DNA from: Thermomonas beijingensis
GTDB lineage: Bacteria; Pseudomonadota; Gammaproteobacteria; Xanthomonadales; Xanthomonadaceae
Reading direction: 5' to 3'
Assembly: GCF_020034655.1 (NCBI RefSeq)
Contig: NZ_JAIQDJ010000011.1
Location: 1 to 64,000, forward strand
DNA: 64,000 nucleotides
Position numbers and translations under genes: made by a program. Position 1 is the first letter of the stretch; each line of letters opens with the position of its first letter. A model generated the notes under the pieces. The model worked only from the letters and a program-made list of their open reading frames with translations, had not been told where the DNA came from and made no database searches. Positions 17,801 through 26,752 of the stretch are shown here, one piece after another.

Positions 17801-18579
17801 GCAGCACCATCGATCAATTGCGAATGACTCAGCATCAGTTGGTGGAATCGGAAAAATTGGCGGCTTTGGGGGGCTTGGTCGCCGGCATCGCACATGAGGT
17901 CAATACACCACTGGGTGTGGGGGTGACTGCGGCATCCCATCTGGAGCAGCAGGCGCAGCAGTTTCGTGCTGCAATCACGGCTGGCGCGGTCAGTAGCCAG
18001 CAAGTCTCCGCGTTCAGTCAAACCGTGAGTGATGCCAGTGCCATGGTGTTACGCAATTTGCAGCGCGCGGACAAAATGATTCGCAGTTTCAAGCAAGTAG
18101 CAGTGGATCAAACCAGCGAAGCGCCGCGCATGATTCAGCTCGCTGCATACATGGATGAGATCCTGGTCTCACTGCAACCGGTACTCAAGCGCAGCCCGCA
18201 CGAGCTCGAGATCGATATCCCTGCGGGACTGGCGGTGTACACCCAGCCCGGGGCGATTTATCAGATCGTGGTCAATCTGGTCACCAATTCATTGACCCAT
18301 GCGTTTGCCGGGATTGCCCACGGGCGCATGCAGATTGCTGCGGCTGCGGACGGCGATGGCTGGGTGTTGCACTACAGCGATAACGGCGTGGGCATGCAAG
18401 AGTCTGTGCGGCGACGCATCTATGACCCGTTCTTTACCACGCGGCGCGGGCAAGGCGGCTCTGGCTTGGGCATGCACATCGTTTACAAGCTCGTGGTGCA
18501 AACCCTGGAAGGAAGCATCGAGTGTGAGTCGGAGCTTGGCAAAGGCACCCAATTCACGCTGCGTTTCCCGCATCGCTAG
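14824..18579 (+). CDS. Two-propeller sensor histidine kinase (Reg_prop, Y_Y_Y, PAS, HisKA, HATPase)
   Basis: ATG 14824 gives 1251 residues beginning with a signal peptide (MKRVLLCVLMLLGGLANGAAA). About 30-730 are Reg_prop propeller blades, each with a LWIGT or LWVGT pattern. A Y_Y_Y domain and a membrane segment (about 794-822, WWQTLWARLGAALLLLLPFG) lead to a PAS fold (about 845-960), a coiled coil, and the kinase core. His1024 is in GIAHEVNTPLG; the ATPase has the N-box NLVTNSLTHAF and G-boxes DNGVGM and GGSGLGMHI. It senses a periplasmic signal and phosphorylates a response regulator. No receiver domain is fused, unlike many large relatives. The convergent gene at 18616-20130 encodes a receiver-HD-GYP protein and is the obvious candidate partner. 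Confidence 0.93.
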   Translation: MKRVLLCVLMLLGGLANGAAAQVPGEIDLRLQHLGVEQGLSQSTARALAQDGDGMLWIGTQDGLNRYDGYTFHVFRHDAADNTSLPDNHVTALATDKAGRLWVGTQSGGLGRYDPEQQAFHNFPVALNRSDALAATPVNAILAMPDGELWVASGHGHLQRLNPTNERFTTIVLPTQSQVRTLLALPDGDVLIGTSQGLLRWVHSQQRIQAWAAQALSAGTADVQALAREGVHGNLWVGTASQGAFELTSDGAVLRQVSFDDGVAADDVRSLLVDARGRIWIGTYNGLSRIDAEGAAPHRWLGNESRSDGLVSGRVHALLQDRDGLIWIGTWLGGAHVYLPGSDTFREFRSDQQDPRGLPGNGVRSVLSNPDGSLWLGILGGGGLIHFSPDRGVLERFYTGGKGPLQLPSDRIQALARDLDGGLWVGFMDVGLAYRRPGTSKFELLPPRPDDAASPAAGNVLTMHVDRTGTLWVGYEDKGLDALCRGCDRFRHFTFDATARDSLPGQTIGVVFEDRAGRLWVGARPGGLSILDRVSGRTTPLADVLSAPTSNLPRAITMITQSRNGELWVGTQGGGLARLTPVQGGRFRLQTYTRKQGLAAEAIGRIFEDARGDIWASTTLGISRLDPASGFIQNFSSRAGAQGEGYFVESGAAMPDGRIAFGGLRGLTIFNPNAVFSSDAIHRPMLTDVRAYQSSNAKVTEWRYRKGSDHQPDSLWLRAGSGGFGFSFSALTYSDPELVEYSYRLEPLDSDWIKADANQRNAGYPHLSPGDYRLRLRARFPGESYGPERVVDVHLAALWWQTLWARLGAALLLLLPFGLWGWNRRKLFIERANTQAVLAESEERLKLALWGTGDEFWDADLVTGRLVRINPMPNIKGLGDVAQLSFSDLVAAVHPQDQAELTAALSRHINGSASDFDNTYRMLDVHDHWRWLRSRGRLVEYDAAGRPVRMAGVTVDVSELREHESAMERVNQELEQRVDQRTSDLTLLNHELSSTIDQLRMTQHQLVESEKLAALGGLVAGIAHEVNTPLGVGVTAASHLEQQAQQFRAAITAGAVSSQQVSAFSQTVSDASAMVLRNLQRADKMIRSFKQVAVDQTSEAPRMIQLAAYMDEILVSLQPVLKRSPHELEIDIPAGLAVYTQPGAIYQIVVNLVTNSLTHAFAGIAHGRMQIAAAADGDGWVLHYSDNGVGMQESVRRRIYDPFFTTRRGQGGSGLGMHIVYKLVVQTLEGSIECESELGKGTQFTLRFPHR

Positions 18580-18615
18580 CTGTAGGTGCGCGCACAATAG
18601 CGCCGTGCTTTGACC

Positions 18616-20130
18616 TCAGGAGTCGGGATATTGCTTGCGCAAGGCTTCGGCATCGTCCCAGCGGGCAAACAGCAAATCGATCAGGTGCGGGTCAAACTTG
18701 CGACTGGTTTGTTCGATCAGAAATTCACGGATGCGTTCACGTGGCCACGGCGCTTTGTACACGCGATTACTGCCAAGTGCGTCAAACACATCAGCCAGTG
18801 CGACAATTCGTCCTTCAAGGCTGATGGCTTCGCCATGCAGGCCATTGGGATAGCCGCTGCCATCCCAATTTTCATGGTGTTCGAGGCAAATGCGCGAGGC
18901 CAGCTGCAACAGGGGGCGCTTGGAATTACCCAGCATCTGCGCGCCCAGTTGTGCGTGTGAGCGCATGATCGCGGTTTCTTCCGGACTGTGACTTCCAGGT
19001 TTATTCAGGATGGCGTCGGGAATACCAATTTTGCCGATATCGTGCAGTGGTGCGGCCAAGCGCAGGTTTTCAGCGGCCTTGGCATCCAAACCGGCGGCGC
19101 GCCCCAGCAACTCGGCCAACAGACCGACCCGCAACACATGGTTGGCGGTTTCACGCGAGCGGGTTTCAGCGGCCCCGGCCAGCAACCAGATCATTTCCAG
19201 CTGGCTATCCACCAGATCCTGATTCAGGTGCAGGTTTTTGTAGGCAATCGAAACATTGGTGGAAAATACTTCCAGCAATTTGCGCTCAACCTCTCCGATC
19301 AAACCGCCTTCGCCGATGTAGAGCAGGCTCTCGTGCTCATTGCTGTCGATAAAGTGCAGCACATAGTGGTCGCTGCCAAATACATGGCTGCGGTTGTGCA
19401 ACGCGCTACGCAACGATGCCATGTGGCTGTCAGGCAATACCTGATCGGCCTCGCGGCCAACCAGATCCGCATGCGGGGCGGTACTCAGCGCAATCGGGTA
19501 ACGCTGCTGGTCGGTGCCGGCATCCTCAGCGCGACATAACAAGGTGATGCCATCGGCTTGCGATAGGCGCGCCAAGTGCTTGAGAACCTTGGCGGCAAAG
19601 CTGCTGTCTTCGCGCTGGGAAAAAATTTCAGCACTGGCGTCGATCACCTGCTCCAGCCCTTGCTTGCTGGTCTCGATCGTCATCAGGTCTCGATAGCCGC
19701 GCAAGGCCACAAACAATGTGGTCTGGAAGCGCGCGGCGGTCAGCTCGGTCTTTTCCTTGTAGTCATTGATGTCATATGAACTGATGACATGTTGCTCGGG
19801 TGCCTGGCCTGGTTGCCCCGTGCGTAACACGATACGCACCCGGTGGTTACCCAGCTCCTGGCGAATGCGGCGCACGATTTCTAGCCCGGCGTGCTCGGTT
19901 TCCATCACCACATCGAGTAACAACACCGCGATATCCGGTTGCGCCCGAATCAGTTCGAATGCCTCTGCCGCACTGTAAGCAGACAGGAAGGACAATGGGC
20001 GGTCTTCGAAACGAAAGCCGCCCAGCACAAGGCGAGTGACCTCATGCACTTCGGGCTCGTCATCTGCGATCAACACCTTCCACGGTGTCCCCGCAGGCGA
20101 ACGGATTGGTTCGAACAGAGTGTCTTTCAC
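18616..20130 (-). CDS. Response regulator with DUF3369 and HD-GYP domains (c-di-GMP phosphodiesterase)
   Basis: The 504-residue protein has a receiver domain at about 17-140 (acidic pocket ADDEP, phospho-acceptor Asp73 in LLLDVVM). A DUF3369 linker domain follows at about 150-320 (ASAEIFSQRED). The HD-GYP domain at about 330-500 has His363-Asp364 in LHDIGKIGIPD and the signature HHENWDGSGYPNG. HD-GYP proteins hydrolyse cyclic di-GMP; both metal-binding motifs look intact. It ends 36 bases from the convergently transcribed propeller kinase. It is followed at a distance by liuA but has its own upstream gap. It probably lowers cyclic-di-GMP in response to phosphorylation. Confidence 0.93.
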   Translation of the reverse strand: MKDTLFEPIRSPAGTPWKVLIADDEPEVHEVTRLVLGGFRFEDRPLSFLSAYSAAEAFELIRAQPDIAVLLLDVVMETEHAGLEIVRRIRQELGNHRVRIVLRTGQPGQAPEQHVISSYDINDYKEKTELTAARFQTTLFVALRGYRDLMTIETSKQGLEQVIDASAEIFSQREDSSFAAKVLKHLARLSQADGITLLCRAEDAGTDQQRYPIALSTAPHADLVGREADQVLPDSHMASLRSALHNRSHVFGSDHYVLHFIDSNEHESLLYIGEGGLIGEVERKLLEVFSTNVSIAYKNLHLNQDLVDSQLEMIWLLAGAAETRSRETANHVLRVGLLAELLGRAAGLDAKAAENLRLAAPLHDIGKIGIPDAILNKPGSHSPEETAIMRSHAQLGAQMLGNSKRPLLQLASRICLEHHENWDGSGYPNGLHGEAISLEGRIVALADVFDALGSNRVYKAPWPRERIREFLIEQTSRKFDPHLIDLLFARWDDAEALRKQYPDS

Positions 20131-20186
20131 GACTGGCCCCCTGCGGCCAGTCTATGCGTCCTGTCGCCGGCATGTAAGGGGGGGGG

Positions 20187-21347
20187 CTAGTGATTCCCTG
20201 CAAACAATTCGCGGCCGATCAGCATGCGGCGGATTTCATTGGTGCCGGCGCCAATGGCATACAGCTTGGCATCACGCAGGATGCGGCCGGTGGCAAATTC
20301 GTTGATGTAGCCGTTGCCGCCCAGCGACTGGATCGCTTCCAGCGCTACTTGCACCGCGGCTTCGGAGGCATGCAGCAAGCAGGCGGCAGCATCGATGCGG
20401 CTCTTGTGGCCGGCGTCGTAATCGCGGGCCACTTGATAGGCAAACGCACGCGAGGATTGCAGCGCGGTGTACATATCCGCAATCTTGGCCTGCATCAATT
20501 CAAACGTGCCGATGGCTTGGCCAAACTGGCGGCGTTCACGCACGTAGGGCAGGGCGATATCCAGCGCCGCCTGCATCAGCCCGATCGGGCCACCCGACAG
20601 CACCAAACGCTCGGTGTTGAGGCCGCTCATCAGTACCTTGACGCCGTTGTTGAGCTCGCCCAGCACGTTTTCCTGCGGGATTTCGCAGTTCTCGAACACC
20701 AGCTCGCAGGTGTTGGAGCCACGCATGCCCAGCTTGTCGAGTTTTTGCGCGGTGGAGAACCCCGGCATGCCTTTTTCGACGATGAAGGCGGTCATGCATT
20801 TGCTGCCCAGCTCACGGCTGGCGGTGCGCATGTAGACGATCAGCACATTGGCTTCGGGGCCGTTGGTGATCCACATCTTGTTGCCGTTGGCCACCCACAC
20901 ATCGCCCTTGAGTTCGGCGCGGCAGGCCATCGAGCCGACCACGTCGGAACCGGCGCCCGGCTCGCTCATCGCCAGTGCGCCGACGTGTTCGCCGCTGCAC
21001 AGTTTGGGCAGGTATTTGGTGCGCTGCGCGGCCGTGCCGTTGGCGTACAGGTTATTCACGCACAGGTTGGAATGCGCGCCGTAGGACAGGCCAATCGCAC
21101 CCGAAGCGCGGCTGATTTCTTCCATCGCCACCAAGTGCGCCAGATAGCCCATTTCGCTGCCACCGAATTCGGCGGGGATGGTCATCCCCAGCAGGCCCAT
21201 TTCGCCCAATTTTGGCCACAGTTCCTGCGGAAACCAATTGTCTTCGTCGGCCTTGGCCGCACGCGGGGTGATTTCGGCATCAGCAAACCGTGCAACGGCT
21301 TCGCGCAGGGCGTCGGTGTCTTCACCAAGAGGAAATGGACGCATCAT
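20187..21347 (-). CDS. liuA: Isovaleryl-CoA dehydrogenase
   Basis: The 386-residue acyl-CoA dehydrogenase has the flavin/substrate motifs [16 protein letters not shown] (about 130-145) and [16 protein letters not shown], and the C-terminal [12 protein letters not shown] with [19 protein letters not shown]. These sequences closely follow isovaleryl-CoA dehydrogenases, which oxidise isovaleryl-CoA to 3-methylcrotonyl-CoA in leucine degradation, passing electrons to ETF. The start codon overlaps the stop of leucine dehydrogenase upstream, so the two are one operon. Two adjacent ATGs are possible starts. The product is the substrate of the carboxylase whose beta subunit is at 3379-4989. Confidence 0.93.
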   Translation of the reverse strand: MMRPFPLGEDTDALREAVARFADAEITPRAAKADEDNWFPQELWPKLGEMGLLGMTIPAEFGGSEMGYLAHLVAMEEISRASGAIGLSYGAHSNLCVNNLYANGTAAQRTKYLPKLCSGEHVGALAMSEPGAGSDVVGSMACRAELKGDVWVANGNKMWITNGPEANVLIVYMRTASRELGSKCMTAFIVEKGMPGFSTAQKLDKLGMRGSNTCELVFENCEIPQENVLGELNNGVKVLMSGLNTERLVLSGGPIGLMQAALDIALPYVRERRQFGQAIGTFELMQAKIADMYTALQSSRAFAYQVARDYDAGHKSRIDAAACLLHASEAAVQVALEAIQSLGGNGYINEFATGRILRDAKLYAIGAGTNEIRRMLIGRELFAGNH

Positions 21348-22447
21348 CAGCTCCCGCGCACGCGGCCTTGGAAGCGGGTACGCCCGCGACTCAATGGCAG
21401 TTTGAGCTTGCCAATGGTCTCGATGCGCTCTTCGGCCAAGCGGTCGGCGGCTTTGTAGGTGGGGATGCCGTCGCGATCGGAAATTTCGTAGATCCGTGCA
21501 AGGTTGTGATAGATGGTGCGCATCATGCGCATGGCGCGTTCGCGGTTGTAGCCATCCAGCTCCAGCGCCACGTTCATCACGCCGCCCGCGTTCACCGCAT
21601 AATCCGGCGCGTACAGGATGCCGCGCTTGACCACTTCATCCCCAATCTCGTTATCGGCCAGCTGGTTGTTGGCTGCACCGCAGATCACCTTGCACTTCAG
21701 GCGTGGCAGGGTTTGGGGGTTGATGGTGCCGCCCAGCGCACACGGTGAATACACGTCGGCCGGCACGTCGTAGATTTCATCCAGACCCACGGCTTCCGCG
21801 CCGTATTCGGACACGGCTTTGTCCACCAGCGCTTTGTTGATATCGGTGACAAAAATCTTCGCGCCGCGTTCTTTTAGCAGCTTCACGTATTCCATGCCCA
21901 CATGGCCCAGGCCCTGCACGGCATAGGAATATTTGCCCACGTCCTCATCGCCGAACTTGCGATTCAAGGTGGCCAGCAGCCCCTGCAACGCGCCATAGGC
22001 AGTGAACGGGGAGGGGTCGCCAGAGCCGCCATGGACTTGATGGACGCCGGTCACATATTCGGTTTCGCGGTACACGTATTCCATGTCGTTGACGTCGATG
22101 CCCACGTCTTCGGCGGTGATGTAGCGGCCGCCCAGCGACTCCACGAATTGGCCGAAGGCACGGAACAGCGCTTCGGACTTGTCCTTGGCCGGGTCGCCGA
22201 TGATCACCGCCTTGCCGCCGCCGATATTGAGCCCGGCCACTGCGTTCTTGTAAGTCATGCCGCGTGACAGGCGCAGCACGTCGTTCAGCGCTTCCGCCTC
22301 GCTCTGGTAGGGCCACATGCGGGTGCCGCCCAAGGCAGGGCCCAGCACGGTGTTGTGAATGGCGATGATCGCCTTCAGGCCAGCATCCTTGTTATGGCAA
22401 AACACGACCTGTTCATGGCCGTAGGTGGCGAGTGTTTCGAACATCAT
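21347..22447 (-). CDS. ldh: Leucine dehydrogenase (Glu/Leu/Phe/Val dehydrogenase family)
   Basis: The 366-residue protein begins [19 protein letters not shown]. It shows the substrate motif [10 protein letters not shown], the catalytic lysine region [20 protein letters not shown], and the NAD-binding glycine pattern [16 protein letters not shown]. This combination is typical of branched-chain amino acid dehydrogenases of the Bacillus leucine dehydrogenase type, which deaminate leucine, isoleucine and valine to 2-oxo acids. GGAG precedes the start on the minus strand. It overlaps isovaleryl-CoA dehydrogenase, giving the first and third steps of leucine breakdown in one transcript; a branched-chain oxo-acid dehydrogenase is not in the window. 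Confidence 0.92.
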   Translation of the reverse strand: MMFETLATYGHEQVVFCHNKDAGLKAIIAIHNTVLGPALGGTRMWPYQSEAEALNDVLRLSRGMTYKNAVAGLNIGGGKAVIIGDPAKDKSEALFRAFGQFVESLGGRYITAEDVGIDVNDMEYVYRETEYVTGVHQVHGGSGDPSPFTAYGALQGLLATLNRKFGDEDVGKYSYAVQGLGHVGMEYVKLLKERGAKIFVTDINKALVDKAVSEYGAEAVGLDEIYDVPADVYSPCALGGTINPQTLPRLKCKVICGAANNQLADNEIGDEVVKRGILYAPDYAVNAGGVMNVALELDGYNRERAMRMMRTIYHNLARIYEISDRDGIPTYKAADRLAEERIETIGKLKLPLSRGRTRFQGRVRGS

Positions 22448-22619
22448 GGCAAAACTCCGGCCGGTGCTAGGTGGAGATAGCGGTATCGGCGGCTAGGGTA
22501 GGGATGGATTGAATACGAATGAGAGGGCTGCAGCCATTGGGGGTTTGCAGCGGCGCATAGTTTAAGCCATTCTTTCGATTCGCTTGCCCTGGCGTGCAAG
22601 TACGCAGCAGTATGGTGGG

Positions 22620-25600
22620 TCAGTCTTGTGCGGTCTTTACCCGGTTGCGCCCTGCATCCTTGGCGGCATACAGCGCACGATCAGCGGCCGCCAGCAAGGC
22701 ATCAGCATCATGTATTGGCCCTGACTGGCCTGCCGCCAGTGCGGCCACACCGACGCTGATTGTCAGCCGTGGCCGATGGCTGTCGCAGCAGGGGGTTGGC
22801 ATGGTTTCCACGCAGCGCCGCAGCAGCTCGGCCATGGCTGTGCTTGCGGTTGCATCCAGCCCTGGCAGCAGCACGCAGAACTCTTCACCACCATAGCGTG
22901 CAGCCAAGCCCTGTGGCGGCAGTTGCGCCAACAAACACTGCGCAATTTCCTTCAGGCAGCGGTCACCGGTCAGGTGGCCAAGGCTGTCATTGAGTTGCTT
23001 GAAGTGATCCAGGTCGATCATCAACACGCCAAGCGGGCGCTGTTGCGCCTGTGCATTGCGGAACTGACTAGTCAGCGCTTCAAACAGGCGGCGGCGATTG
23101 GCCAGCCCAGTCAAGGCATCCGTATAGGACAAGCGATGCAGGTCATCATTGGCTTTGCGCAGTGCGCCATCGCTGGCCTGCAATTGCGCAGTGCGCTGTT
23201 TCACCATCTCGCGCAGCAAGTCTTCCTGTTTGCGCAGATGCTGCAAGCGCAAGCGCAACACAGCCCAGAACAGCAACAGCAAGCACATCGCCATCAAAGT
23301 GCGCGCCACCGGCGTTTGCCACCACAGGTAGGGCACATCCACGGTCAGCTCGATCGGTGCGGCCAGCGTTCCGGCAAAATCCATCGCTTCAATACGCACG
23401 TGCTGACGTCCACTGGGCAGACGTGCCAGCACATGCGAGTCGGCGTTTCCCCAAGGGTCACGCTTGGCTGGAACATCCGACAACTGCACGCGATAACGTG
23501 ATGCAGCTTCTTTCTCACCAGTCAGCAGACTGTATTTCAGCTCTAGGCTGCTGTCTCGCTTCGGGAGTTGAATTACACCACCGCGCATGGCGATGGGATT
23601 GCCATCGACCATCAGGTCGCTGATGATGAGCTGCGATGGCTTGCGCGCAGCATTGCGCCAAGGGGTGTAAACGGCGGCGCCGCCAACGGTACCGATCCAC
23701 ACCCTGCCATTGGCATCTTTTTGCATGGCGCTGCCATTGCATTCGTCATGCGGTAAGCCATCTTGCCGATGGTAGGCAGTGGAGGTGTAACCGGTGGCCG
23801 TCGCGCGCCACAAAAAGACGCCATAGTCGGTGCATACCAATACATCACCCGCGCCATCCTGCAATGCGCCGTACACCAGCGGAATGGGCAGCGTAGGCAA
23901 GGCTGGCTGGGTGATCAGGCGCGGCTGATCGGGATCGCTGACATCGATCCGCAGCAAGCCATGCTTATTACTTCCTGTCCATAGCTGGGGGTGGCCATCC
24001 ACCGTAATTACACGCAAGTCGTACAAGGTGTCCTGCGGGAGTCCGATGTTGGATTGAAAATAGCGCCATTGCCCGGCGCGCAAGCGTGCCAACCCGCGTT
24101 CAAGGGTGCTGAACCACACATCCTGCCCCAGCTTGACCGCCGCATAGATGCGGTTGGGCGCTTCGTGCCCGGCCGGCATCCAATCCCATTCGCGGCCATT
24201 CCAATGTGCAATTCCTTGCGTGCGTGAGCTGGCCCACAGGTCGCTGTTGTCAGCCAACATCAAACTGGCAGATTCATCGTCCTGCTTGCGCCATGGCGTG
24301 GCGACTTCGATGAAGTGGTCCCCTTGCAGGCGCAGGACATGGCCGGCCCAGGTGCCAATCCAGAGCGAGCCCTGCTTGCTGCCATTGGGCACCCTCAGCA
24401 CGCTGCGCACAGTTTGATTGGGAATGCCTTCCGCCTTGCCGTAGTGCTGCCATTGGCCATGTTCAAGACGCGCCACACCGTCACCATCGGTCGCCAGCCA
24501 TACGCGTTGTTGGCCATCCTCCACCGACTCGACCCAAAGACCCCAAATTCCGTTGGCGTCATTCCCCAATGTACTGATCACTTGCCATGGCCCGGCCAGC
24601 GGAATGCGCATCGCGCCACCATCGGTACCCACCCAAACCGTCGGCTGGCCTTGGCTGGTTGTGTGCGTACTGATGCTGCGAATGCGCGAAGTTTGCTGGG
24701 TCTGCGCACTGGCCGTGTGGTCAGTACGCCACACTTGCTCATTGCTCATCATCGCCAAACCACCACGGGTACCAGCCCAAATCTCGGTATGTGATGGATC
24801 CGGCTTGACCTGCGCGAGATCGTTCACGAAATCGCTCGGCAAGCTGCTATTGGCGGTACTCCAGCGGGTCCACACACCTGCCTGAAAGCGGGCAACACCG
24901 CCACCCAGCATCGCCACCCAGAGTGCTTGTTGGCCATCCTCGCGCGGCTGTAGCAGCAGGCTGCGAACTTCATTGGTGCGTGGCCCTGCGCCGGTAATCT
25001 TTACCCGGGTACAGGCTTGCCCAGTGATACAACGCAATAGCCCAGCACCGAAACTCCCCAGCCATATGGTTTCCGGCTGATTGTCGGAGGCAGCTTGCAC
25101 GGCGATATCGAAAATCTCATAGCCCTGCATGTCTACTGGCAACGGCAGGTGCTGCCAGTGTTGCCCAACCCAGCGCGCCACACCGTCACCAGTGGCATAA
25201 ATGCGTTGTTCGCCATTGACCTCGATGATACGAATGCGGCGGCTGCGCTGTGCACCGAACGGCGAGCCCAGTGATGCCCAAACGCCGTGCTGCAACCGGA
25301 ATATCCCGGTACTTTCATAGGCCGCATAGACATCGCCATCTGTGCTGGTGGCCACGCTGTGAACGGCGCGGCCATTCATTCCCGGCAGTCCATTGATATG
25401 GGTCAGGCGCGCTCCATCCTGACGTGCCAGGCCTTGCATGGTGCCCATCCACACTTGTCCATTCGGAAGGCTTGCAATGCTGTTGACGGTGGGATCTGGC
25501 AAGCCTTCACCGGTACCGAATACGTCAGGCGGCATCCAGCCAAGCGGCGATTGTGGTGGTTGTGATGGAGTCGTGCCCGCCGATTGCGTTTGCCCGGGGA

Positions 25601-25679
25601 TGCTCAGCAGTGCGCACATGGCCAACAAGAGGGTTGGCAAGGCGTGGCGACTGGCTCGACGGGGGAACGGGCTGTCCAT
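22620..25679 (-). CDS. Propeller-sensor diguanylate cyclase (Reg_prop, Y_Y_Y, GGDEF)
   Basis: About 1019 residues: an N-terminal hydrophobic export signal (ALPTLLLAMCALLSIPGQ), then many periplasmic propeller blades with QVWMGT, IWAGTRGG or LWIGTWAG patterns. A Y_Y_Y-type domain and one membrane segment (VARTLMAMCLLLLFWAVL) lead through a coiled coil to a GGDEF domain with DALTGLANRRRLFEAL and the active-site motif YGGEEF. GGEEF is a functional variant, so it should make cyclic di-GMP in response to an outside signal. It shares the sensor architecture with the kinase at 14824-18579. A TTG at 25718 with GGGAG ten bases before is an alternative start; the ATG at 25679 has no clear ribosome site. 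Confidence 0.9.
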   Translation of the reverse strand: MDSPFPRRASRHALPTLLLAMCALLSIPGQTQSAGTTPSQPPQSPLGWMPPDVFGTGEGLPDPTVNSIASLPNGQVWMGTMQGLARQDGARLTHINGLPGMNGRAVHSVATSTDGDVYAAYESTGIFRLQHGVWASLGSPFGAQRSRRIRIIEVNGEQRIYATGDGVARWVGQHWQHLPLPVDMQGYEIFDIAVQAASDNQPETIWLGSFGAGLLRCITGQACTRVKITGAGPRTNEVRSLLLQPREDGQQALWVAMLGGGVARFQAGVWTRWSTANSSLPSDFVNDLAQVKPDPSHTEIWAGTRGGLAMMSNEQVWRTDHTASAQTQQTSRIRSISTHTTSQGQPTVWVGTDGGAMRIPLAGPWQVISTLGNDANGIWGLWVESVEDGQQRVWLATDGDGVARLEHGQWQHYGKAEGIPNQTVRSVLRVPNGSKQGSLWIGTWAGHVLRLQGDHFIEVATPWRKQDDESASLMLADNSDLWASSRTQGIAHWNGREWDWMPAGHEAPNRIYAAVKLGQDVWFSTLERGLARLRAGQWRYFQSNIGLPQDTLYDLRVITVDGHPQLWTGSNKHGLLRIDVSDPDQPRLITQPALPTLPIPLVYGALQDGAGDVLVCTDYGVFLWRATATGYTSTAYHRQDGLPHDECNGSAMQKDANGRVWIGTVGGAAVYTPWRNAARKPSQLIISDLMVDGNPIAMRGGVIQLPKRDSSLELKYSLLTGEKEAASRYRVQLSDVPAKRDPWGNADSHVLARLPSGRQHVRIEAMDFAGTLAAPIELTVDVPYLWWQTPVARTLMAMCLLLLFWAVLRLRLQHLRKQEDLLREMVKQRTAQLQASDGALRKANDDLHRLSYTDALTGLANRRRLFEALTSQFRNAQAQQRPLGVLMIDLDHFKQLNDSLGHLTGDRCLKEIAQCLLAQLPPQGLAARYGGEEFCVLLPGLDATASTAMAELLRRCVETMPTPCCDSHRPRLTISVGVAALAAGQSGPIHDADALLAAADRALYAAKDAGRNRVKTAQD

Positions 25680-25778
25680 GCCCAACAAGCCAAAGCAACT
25701 CCCGTGCCATACAGCCAAGAGCTGATTTGCCTTGCTTTGGCGGCAGAGTGTGACGCGTAGCGTCAGTTTCGAGCCGCG

Positions 25779-26591
25779 CTAGCCAGCCGGCTTGCCGGTT
25801 TTGAAGCCCACGCACGGATCCGCACGGGTGCTGGCGGGGATGTACCTGATGTCATCGAAGGCGGTGGTATCGGTAGCGGGTTCCAGAAAGCCCACGGAGT
25901 GCACGCGCAAGCCATCGCGATGCAGCCAGAACGGCACCGCGATATCGCTGCGCACATGGCCGTTGCCGGCAATCAGGACGATGCCAGTGGCGGCGTGCGC
26001 GCGCAGGGTTTGCGCCATCACCACGTCGCGTGCGATCTGCGCCTTGGCCATCGGGCCGACCAGTGCTTCCGGCAGTGCGCCGCAGTGACTGTCACGCACT
26101 GCGTTTTCCTGTGCAGCCAGCACCCCGCTGGGTAGAGTGTCCAGCGAATAATGTGCGATGAGAGCGGCCGGCAGCGCGGCGGCAAAGCCATCTTTCACGA
26201 CCTTGGACGCATCGCCGCGCGACAAATTGGCACCATACAGTGGCAGTTTGTATTGCAATGCCAGCGCAATCACCGGTGTGTAGTACTCCCATGTCCAGCT
26301 GCTCTTGGCCGCAGCCACTTTGGCAATCACGCAAGCGGCATCGGCGCATTCGCGCATTGCCGTGTCCAGCGCAGGTTGCTGATCAGTATCAAACTGCTCC
26401 ATCGCAATCGCAGGGCGCCAGCCGGCGGCAAGTTTGCCCTGCAGCAAGGCCACGCGCGCAGCATGACCTGCGGCGTTGTCGTGTACTTCGCCCAGCACAA
26501 GCACCTGTGGCGCAACATCGCTGACAGTGGCCGGCGTGGAGCAGGCGGACAGGGCGATCAGCAGAGGCAACAGCAGCGCGTGGCGGGTCAT
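25779..26591 (-). CDS. ChaN-family lipoprotein (haem-binding uptake-like)
   Basis: The 270-residue protein has a lipoprotein signal MTRHALLLPLLIALSAC (lipobox LSAC). The ChaN-like domain starts with VLGEVHDN and includes AIAMEQFDTDQQ, WEYYTPVIALALQYKLPLYGAN and VLIAGNGHVRSDIAVPFWL. ChaN of Campylobacter binds haem as an iron-regulated lipoprotein, but most family members are uncharacterised; the GEVHD and NGHVR motifs also recall TraB/erythromycin-esterase folds. The gene stands alone between two oppositely oriented neighbours. A membrane location is well supported, the ligand is not. Confidence 0.82.
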   Translation of the reverse strand: MTRHALLLPLLIALSACSTPATVSDVAPQVLVLGEVHDNAAGHAARVALLQGKLAAGWRPAIAMEQFDTDQQPALDTAMRECADAACVIAKVAAAKSSWTWEYYTPVIALALQYKLPLYGANLSRGDASKVVKDGFAAALPAALIAHYSLDTLPSGVLAAQENAVRDSHCGALPEALVGPMAKAQIARDVVMAQTLRAHAATGIVLIAGNGHVRSDIAVPFWLHRDGLRVHSVGFLEPATDTTAFDDIRYIPASTRADPCVGFKTGKPAG

Positions 26592-26752
26592 GTAGGGTCA
26601 CCAGAAATAGTGACTCCAGCATGCCACATTATGGTGGATGGCCTGCGTGGCATGCTGACCACGTTTGCCAATAGGCACCGTTGAATTGAAATTGCATTGC
26701 TTCACCACGCGTCGCTACCGCGCCATACCTGCCCACTTTCCGGAGAATTGCA

